NCBI GenBank assembly: GCA_947089855.1
Contig: CAMUML010000041.1
Span: 1 to 38,336, forward strand
Source: an uncultured Eubacterium sp.
GTDB taxonomy: Bacteria > Bacillota > Clostridia > Lachnospirales > Lachnospiraceae
Direction: 5' to 3'
DNA: 38,336 bases
This document shows positions 33,449 to 38,336 of this stretch, piece by piece; the stretch's first letter is position 1, and each line of letters starts with the position of its first letter. Made by a program: the position numbers and the translations under genes. The notes beneath the pieces were generated by a model. That model was not told where the DNA came from. It searched no databases and saw only the letters and a program-made list of their open reading frames with translations.

Positions 33449-34357
33449 ATGCAGGAAGTTTTATACAGGGAGTCTGTCTACCTCTGGTATTATTTTATCA
33501 TCCAGTTCAGGCAGATTTTCAGATACTGGATATTAGGCATGGCAATCGGTTCCGCAGTTTCTGTATTTGCAAAGAAGAAAATACATGGGATATTTCAGAG
33601 CCTGTCCAGCAGAAAAATTGGGTTATTGGGAATTGTGGCAGGCAGCGTGCTTGGGATTGCTTCGCCGTTATGTATGTATGGAACGATCCCGGTTGCTGCG
33701 TCGTTTTCAAAAAGCGGCATGAAGGACAGCTGGCTGGCTTCCTTTATGATGAGCTCCATCCTGCTGAACCCGCAGCTGATCCTTTATAGTGCAGCTCTTG
33801 GAAAGACAGCGCTGGCTGTCAGGATTGTTACCTGTTTTTTTTGTGGGATTGCAGCAGGGGTGCTTATCCATCTTTTTTACAAAGACAGCGCATTTTTTCA
33901 TTTTAACGGGTTTTATGTACAAACAGACCGGGATACAGACCCAAACCTTTTTTTACGGCTTTTAAAAAATTTTGGCAGGAATGTCCGTGCGACGGGGGTG
34001 TATTTTCTTGCGGGAATCCTGCTGTCAGCTGTCTTCCAGAGGTATGTGCCTCCAGATTTTGCAGGGAAGCTGTTTGGCGGGAACGGGCGGTTTGGGATAT
34101 TTATGGCGGCAACGATAGGGGTTCCCCTTTATGCCTGCGGCGGCGGTACGATACCTCTGCTTCAGACGTGGCTGTATGAAGGTATGGGAATGGGGAGCGC
34201 GGCTGCATTTATGCTTACCGGCCCTGCAACAAAGATCACAAACCTGGGTGCAGTGAAAATCGTGCTTGGTATGAAGAAATTTCTGCTGTATCTGGCATTT
34301 GTTATGATTTATGCATATCTGTCAGGTTTTATCGTTGATGTAGTGGTTCATGGATGA
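33449..34357 (+). CDS. Permease of the ArsP/YraQ (DUF318) type
   Basis: The 302-residue protein has eight or more membrane helices in two similar halves. Each half carries a characteristic loop: ASPLCMYGTIPVAASFSKSG (about 71-90) and GVPLYACGGGTIPLLQTWL (about 227-245), followed by GPATKITNLGAVK. These match the predicted permease family that includes ArsP; some members export organoarsenicals or other toxic solutes, but the substrate here is unknown. The single Cys in each loop could bind a thiophilic substrate. AGGAAAGG lies seven bases before the ATG. It may be co-transcribed with the secreted DUF362 gene 112 bases downstream. Confidence 0.8.
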   Translation: MQEVLYRESVYLWYYFIIQFRQIFRYWILGMAIGSAVSVFAKKKIHGIFQSLSSRKIGLLGIVAGSVLGIASPLCMYGTIPVAASFSKSGMKDSWLASFMMSSILLNPQLILYSAALGKTALAVRIVTCFFCGIAAGVLIHLFYKDSAFFHFNGFYVQTDRDTDPNLFLRLLKNFGRNVRATGVYFLAGILLSAVFQRYVPPDFAGKLFGGNGRFGIFMAATIGVPLYACGGGTIPLLQTWLYEGMGMGSAAAFMLTGPATKITNLGAVKIVLGMKKFLLYLAFVMIYAYLSGFIVDVVVHG

Positions 34358-34365
34358 TTTTTATA

Positions 34366-34433
34366 AAGGCAGTATCTGTGTAACATATTGCAGTTGAAGA
34401 AGGCAGTATCTGTGTAACATATTGCAGTTGAAG
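34366..34433 (+). repeat. Two exact tandem copies of a 34-bp unit
   Basis: The unit starts AAGGCAGTATCTGTGTAACA and is repeated without change at 34366-34399 and 34400-34433. It lies between the permease stop and the DUF362 start. With only two copies and no spacers it is a simple duplication, recent because the copies are identical. Confidence 0.9.
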
Positions 34434-34469
34434 AAAAAAGAAGCGGAATCATGGTTTCGGGAGGCATTT

Positions 34470-35801
34470 ATGGAAAGAAAAAGACGAATAAATCTTTGGG
34501 CTTTGCTGATGTGTATCGTATGTCTGGCTGTTTTAACGGCAGGCGTGCTGTATGCACAGACGGCAGGCGGCCGGACGGTAAAATCCATAAGTATTAGGAT
34601 TGGGAAGAAAGATGTAACAAAAAGAACGTACCGGATGAAAACAGGAAAAACAAAAAATTGCAAAGTATTGGTTAAGCCATCGGACGCAAAAGACAAAATC
34701 AGCTATCAGTCAGACCATCCGGCTGTTGTATCTGTAAATAACAGTGGGAAGCTTACGGCGAAACGTTCCGGGAGTGCAAAGGTTACTGTTACAGTAAACC
34801 GCAGAGGGAAAAAGAAACGTACATGGATGGAAGTCAGGGTAACAGGCAGCAGTTCAGGTAAACAGGAGAACCAGCCTTCAGGCGGAGATGAAAAACCGTC
34901 GGATGGCCAAAACAGTGAAGCGGCAGGAACGCCTATTGTCTATATGACTAGAAATATAGACAGCGCAGGGCTTATGAAAGTCTATCAGGCGCTTCAATGG
35001 GCACCGTCAGGCAGGGTTGCCGTAAAATTGAGTACAGGGGAGCCGCCTGCAAGCAATTATCTTGACCCGGACCTGATCCGGGAGCTTGTACAGTCTGTGG
35101 ATGGGACGATTGTAGAATGCAATACCGCATATGGCGGTTCCAGATCTTCTACTGCAATGCATATGCAGGTAGCAAAAGATCATGGATTTACAGAAATTGC
35201 AGATGTGGACATCCAGGACGCGGATGGTTCTATGGAAATACCAGTGAAAAACGGGTCGAAGCTGTCCGTAAATTATGTCGGAAAGAATTTCGGGCATTAT
35301 GGCTCTTATCTGGTACTGTCACATTTTAAAGGGCATGCTATGGCAGGGTTCGGCGGGGCAGTGAAAAATATTTCCATCGGCCTTGCATCCAGTGAAGGAA
35401 AGTGCTGGATTCATTCCGGCGGGACAAGCAGGACGAATGCATGGAGCGGGAAGCAGAATGATTTTCTGGAATCTATGGCGGAAGCCGGAAAAGCAGTATC
35501 TGATTATCTTGGAAACGGGAAACGGATCATGTATATCAATGTTATGAACCGCCTTTCGGTGGACTGTGACTGTGACGGGCACCCGGCAGAGCCTGACATG
35601 CATGATATAGGGATATTGGCGTCCGAAGATCCAGTTGCGCTTGACCAGGCATGTGTGGATTTGATATATAGACAGAAAAACGGGGACGGCGCCTCCCTTG
35701 TAAACCGGATCGAAAGCAGAAACGGGCTGCTTACACTGGAACATGCAGAGGAAATAGGGCTTGGGAGCAGGGTGTATTCGCTTGTGGATGTTGACAGGTA
35801 A
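34470..35801 (+). CDS. Exported DUF362 protein with Big2-like N-terminal domain
   Basis: The 443-residue protein has a signal peptide or anchor (about 8-30), a Big2-like immunoglobulin domain (about 36-125: SISIRIGKKDVTKRTYRMKT, VVSVNNSGKLTAKRSGSAKV), a polar linker, and a DUF362 domain (about 150-440). Landmarks of the latter are VAVKLSTGEPPASNYLDPDLI, TIVECNTAYGGSR, YLVLSHFKGHAMAGFGGAVKNISIG and VDCDCDGHPAEPDMHDIGILASEDPVALDQA. DUF362 is linked to Fe-S proteins in other bacteria; here the only clustered cysteines are the CDC pair. The function is unknown and extracytoplasmic. The ATG at 34470 has GGGAGG six bases before it; a longer in-frame start at 34422 lies inside the tandem repeat. Confidence 0.85.
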   Translation: MERKRRINLWALLMCIVCLAVLTAGVLYAQTAGGRTVKSISIRIGKKDVTKRTYRMKTGKTKNCKVLVKPSDAKDKISYQSDHPAVVSVNNSGKLTAKRSGSAKVTVTVNRRGKKKRTWMEVRVTGSSSGKQENQPSGGDEKPSDGQNSEAAGTPIVYMTRNIDSAGLMKVYQALQWAPSGRVAVKLSTGEPPASNYLDPDLIRELVQSVDGTIVECNTAYGGSRSSTAMHMQVAKDHGFTEIADVDIQDADGSMEIPVKNGSKLSVNYVGKNFGHYGSYLVLSHFKGHAMAGFGGAVKNISIGLASSEGKCWIHSGGTSRTNAWSGKQNDFLESMAEAGKAVSDYLGNGKRIMYINVMNRLSVDCDCDGHPAEPDMHDIGILASEDPVALDQACVDLIYRQKNGDGASLVNRIESRNGLLTLEHAEEIGLGSRVYSLVDVDR

Positions 35802-35821
35802 AGAGAATTTTATAAGCGTCT

Positions 35822-35902
35822 GGCTGCCATGTTTCTCTGTCTGTTTGTGGATGGCAGCCCGATCTTTGATACTGCCGCAGGACTGTAAAGGCTACGGCAG
35901 TA
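35822..35902. terminator. Two hairpins after the DUF362 gene
   Basis: GGCTGCCAT/ATGGCAGCC (35822-35859) and TACTGCCG/CGGCAGTA (35870-35902) are perfect inverted repeats. T runs are weak, so termination is plausible but not certain. Confidence 0.45.
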
Positions 35903-35912
35903 CAAAGGGTAA

Positions 35913-36209
35913 CGGGCCAGGAGCAGATGGAGTTGGTTAGATACCTTTCAGTTCCAGCCGCCTGGCAGCTATACAACGGTTCAGATTCAAAACGGGCTGC
36001 AGGATGCGGCAAAAAGCCAGGGCAGGCTGCTTGTCGGCAGCATCCGTATTATCAGACTGACAGAAAATTCTGGCAATTATCAGTATAGAATTGAATTGCC
36101 TAAAGATGCCCTCATGAAAGTGCGGGTGAAATCAGAACAGGAAGCCGTAAAAGCTGCGGCAAAAGTTTTAAAAAGCGGAAAATATGCGGTGTTGGCTTTT
36201 TCTATGTAA
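35913..36209 (+). pseudogene. Orphan 3' coding fragment
   Basis: An open frame from 35913 to the TAA at 36207-36209 encodes FQPPGSYTTVQIQNGLQDAA..., then LLVGSIRIIRLTENSG and EQEAVKAAAKVLKSGKYAVL, ending AFSM. There is no usable start codon with a ribosome binding site in the first two thirds, and a stop precedes it in frame, so it looks like the 3' end of a gene whose front has been lost. I do not recognise the family. It occupies the second half of the 438-base gap before the ATPase/TOPRIM pair. Confidence 0.5.
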
Positions 36210-36239
36210 AGAGTAATTATCTTACATACCAATCAACAT

Positions 36240-36839
36240 TTAGTTTTTATCTACGCCAAGAGCCTTATATAAAGGATTCAACTGGTCTTTTACTGCATTT
36301 GCTATTTTTTCCATATCCAGATGCTCTATCATTCCATTACTCTTTATTCCTTTATAATATACTTTATTGGCCTGCTTGTACAAACGCTGAAGTTTATCAT
36401 ACCCACTCTTTCCAGACACTTTTGTATTTTTATTCAACCTTAAAAATGCTAAAATCCCTTCTAGGTCACATAAAAACCAATCTTCAATTGACCTTTTTGC
36501 TTGTACATGAATGATTTTTGAAGCCCCATTATTTATAAGTTCTCTCTTTACTTCATCCCATTTTATCGGGGGCTTGGAAGCAAACTCAAACACATCTGTA
36601 TCACTGCATAATACAATAGTAAAGTTACAATCATCTTCATATTTGGGCTTGATTTCCTTTACAAATTTTCTGAGAGCAATACTTTTGAACCCTCCTACAC
36701 CTCTAACGTTTCTATATTCAATATTAGTATCAAATCTATCCTCAGAACGCAGTTTTCTAATATTAGCAACCAATTGCTTATAAAATTCAATCTCTGTATC
36801 ACCTTCGACAAAAAGTACAAGGCATTTATTCATCAGCAT
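36240..36839 (-). CDS. TOPRIM-like protein (RloB/DUF4276/AriB-like), partner of the ATPase
   Basis: The 199-residue protein begins with CLVLFVEGDTEIEFYKQLV, in which the Glu of a TOPRIM fold is expected, and has VLCSDTDVFEF (about 78-88) as the DxD-like acidic strand. A third stretch, IIHVQAKRSIEDWFLCDLEGILAFL, is typical of small proteins annotated RloB or DUF4276. Such proteins accompany AAA ATPases in abortive-infection systems (AbiL, PARIS, OLD-like pairs), where they act as nucleases or toxins. The start overlaps the end of the ATPase gene; ATG 36839 has GGAG four bases upstream and ATG 36833 has it ten bases upstream. The region is clearly richer in A/T than the rest of the window. Confidence 0.75.
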   Translation of the reverse strand: MLMNKCLVLFVEGDTEIEFYKQLVANIRKLRSEDRFDTNIEYRNVRGVGGFKSIALRKFVKEIKPKYEDDCNFTIVLCSDTDVFEFASKPPIKWDEVKRELINNGASKIIHVQAKRSIEDWFLCDLEGILAFLRLNKNTKVSGKSGYDKLQRLYKQANKVYYKGIKSNGMIEHLDMEKIANAVKDQLNPLYKALGVDKN

Positions 36840-38112
36840 CACACTCCAGATAGTCCCTTATATTACTCTCTGTGTCAGCCAGCACTGAGAACAAATAATC
36901 CCCTATACTCATATTCAGTTCTTCAGCATCATTCTCTAATTGCTTCTGGCCAGTTTTCTTAAACGCAAAGAACTCTGCCACACCAGGCTTCCTATTCATA
37001 CCAATATGAATCCATGAAGGATTTAAATAACTAATAATATATGGAGAATGGCTAGTAATAATCACCTTACAATCATCTAATAACTGGCTAATAATCTGTA
37101 TATATGCCTGAAACAACCCTGGATGAACAGAGTTTTCCGGTTCTTCAATGGCTATCAAAGAAATGTTGCTAACACTAGACACAATTATCTTAGTCAGTAT
37201 CATAAATACCCTCTTAGCGCCATCTGACATCATTGAAAAATTAACAGGATTTGTCAAGTTTTTATCTTTAACAAATAAAACATATATAGAATTTGTAAAT
37301 ATGAACGGTGCATCTTCAGGAAATTGTCCTTTTTCTGTAGCATTGATTTTAAAATTCTTTACTATCACATCTTCTATATCTGGAAACAATTGAAAATACA
37401 CGTCCTTCAGCAACTCGAATTTATCTGCATTTTGTTTCTTCAGATTGAAAATAATACGAGGAAGATTATCAGCGTTAATCATTTCATTTTCAAATCCTTT
37501 ACGAATGATGGGATCAGCCTGATAGAAGCTCTTTGCATCCAAATTGTCTTCCATATATATTCTCATACTATTTAGCTTCTTAATAATTGCCGCATAAAAG
37601 AGCTCATCATATGCTCTTAGTTTATTCACAACTAGTTCTGACGGTTCAACTCTAAGTTTTGAAGAACATCTTCCAGTCTCAGAACTTTTATACAATGCAA
37701 ACTCTTTTGTTCTATTTATTAGTTGCGTATATTTTTTCCCCTTTTCATCTAATTTGATTTTTAGATATTCCTTAACAATTTTTGGTTCGTCATCTTCATC
37801 ACACTGCCATGAAAACTCATATCCATACTGAACACGATATTCCTGTTCTTCGTCCGCTGTTAAAACATCTACCTCGAACTTGTAGTTTCGCCCCTGCATA
37901 CTCTGGTTAATTGGAATAAGATTAGTATTAGCCATCATCCCCATTTTGTCATCAAGAGGTGCTTTTATAAAAGCTAATCCAAAGTCAATGCCAGAAAGCA
38001 CATTAGATTTTCCAAAATTATTAAGTGCAACAAGTGCTGTAATATTATCAAATGTAATTTTCACATTAGATAAATTTTTAAATCCATCTATTACTACAGC
38101 CTGTATCTTCAT
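36826..38112 (-). CDS. AAA family ATPase (AAA15/AAA21, OLD/AriA-like)
   Basis: The 428-residue protein has an SMC/ABC-type split ATPase fold. The N-terminal strand IQAVVIDGFKNLSNVKITFD leads to a Walker A variant, ALNNFGKSN (residues 29-37), in which the usual first Gly is Ala. The signature-like MMSDGAKRVF, Walker B LIAIEEPENSVHPGLF and SHSPYIISYL His-switch follow near the C-terminus. Proteins of this type sense phage components in two-gene defence systems or work in DNA repair; the adjacent TOPRIM gene, overlapping by 14 bases, points to the former. The start is ATG 38112 with AAAGGA about ten bases upstream; the promoter at 38144-38172 rules out the longer frame. Confidence 0.82.
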   Translation of the reverse strand: MKIQAVVIDGFKNLSNVKITFDNITALVALNNFGKSNVLSGIDFGLAFIKAPLDDKMGMMANTNLIPINQSMQGRNYKFEVDVLTADEEQEYRVQYGYEFSWQCDEDDEPKIVKEYLKIKLDEKGKKYTQLINRTKEFALYKSSETGRCSSKLRVEPSELVVNKLRAYDELFYAAIIKKLNSMRIYMEDNLDAKSFYQADPIIRKGFENEMINADNLPRIIFNLKKQNADKFELLKDVYFQLFPDIEDVIVKNFKINATEKGQFPEDAPFIFTNSIYVLFVKDKNLTNPVNFSMMSDGAKRVFMILTKIIVSSVSNISLIAIEEPENSVHPGLFQAYIQIISQLLDDCKVIITSHSPYIISYLNPSWIHIGMNRKPGVAEFFAFKKTGQKQLENDAEELNMSIGDYLFSVLADTESNIRDYLECDADE

Positions 38113-38143
38113 AATGACGCATCCTTTCTCTTTGCTCATATAT

Positions 38144-38172
38144 ACTATATCACCCCTTTTAAATATATGCAA
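38144..38172 (-). promoter_or_regulatory. Promoter of the ATPase/TOPRIM operon
   Basis: On the leftward strand TTGCAT (38167-38172) and TATAGT (38144-38149) are separated by 17 bases, placing the transcript start near 38137 and a ~25-base leader before the ATG at 38112. The remaining sequence to the window end is very AT-rich, with no further gene visible. Confidence 0.6.
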
Positions 38173-38336
38173 TAATTTTTTTCGTATTATTTTATATTAT
38201 TATATTCATTATAGTTTTTTGTATTCATGGCGCAATTCCATTTTGCATATTTTATAATACTTTTTCACAATGCAAAAGGTTTTAAGTCCAGCTAAGAAAT
38301 GTCAATGGGTAAAATGAAAAATGTTTAAAAAGTTTT

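Noticed and set aside
34366-34433. Possible CRISPR array
   Set aside because: Two directly abutting identical units without spacers and without cas genes; it is a simple tandem duplication.
35908-35921. GTAACGGGCCAGGA as a remnant of MITE element A
   Set aside because: Only about 11 bases match the element interior and no further blocks follow, so chance is as likely.

Overview
The window reads as a chromosomal segment of an anaerobic gut-type Firmicute, most likely a Lachnospiraceae/Clostridia member. The grounds are AGGAGG-type ribosome binding sites before almost every gene, Lachnospiraceae-typical families (DUF5721, DUF6512, DegV, secreted Big2 and choline-binding-like proteins, a GH3 enzyme with permuted domain order), an [FeFe] hydrogenase operon, and no respiratory genes. 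There are about 26 intact genes plus several gene remnants. I see no rRNA, tRNA, CRISPR array, phage or complete insertion sequence.

Layout. 1-750: start of a cold-shock gene and a DUF5721 gene, both leftward. 1.2-7.0 kb: an exported transglutaminase-like lipoprotein, DegV plus a GNAT acetyltransferase, and a secreted subtilase with a Big2 domain. 7.2-9.8 kb: a DUF1653 protein with a long disordered linker, a convergent CYTH enzyme and a DJ-1/PfpI protein. 10.1-14.8 kb: a secreted choline-binding-repeat protein, a GH36 alpha-galactosidase and an L,D-transpeptidase. 15.0-20.1 kb: formate-THF ligase (leftward), then a solute-binding lipoprotein paired with a chemoreceptor. 20.2-25.6 kb: a DUF6512 membrane protein, a GH3 glucosidase with a small Lys/Glu-rich partner, and glutamine synthetase. 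25.9-29.5 kb: a two-gene hydrogenase operon (GltD-like flavoprotein with NuoF-type Fe-S domain, and HydA). 29.6-36.2 kb: a more plastic stretch with a deletion scar (3' ends of a LacI regulator and a DUF5605 glycosidase), a proB/YbaK operon divergent from a LysR regulator, a frameshifted cyclophilin-like remnant, a long palindrome, an ArsP/YraQ-type permease, a secreted DUF362 protein and an orphan 3' fragment. 36.2-38.1 kb: an AT-rich leftward ATPase/TOPRIM pair resembling anti-phage modules.

The most striking non-genic content is small repeats. A 142-144 bp MITE-like element with GTTAC...GTAAC ends occurs four times in full and once truncated. Three single copies (at 2.7, 6.9 and 9.8 kb) are bracketed by exact or 7/8 direct repeats of 8 bp, and the tandem pair near 0.9 kb is bracketed as a unit. 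A sister element with the same ends but different interior sits next to one copy in the same target site. A second, degenerate ~80 bp repeat lies at the 3' ends of three genes, and a ~156 bp palindrome separates the cyclophilin remnant from the permease. Starts were chosen from ribosome binding sites and often differ from the longest open frame; family assignments are from recognisable motifs only, without database searches.
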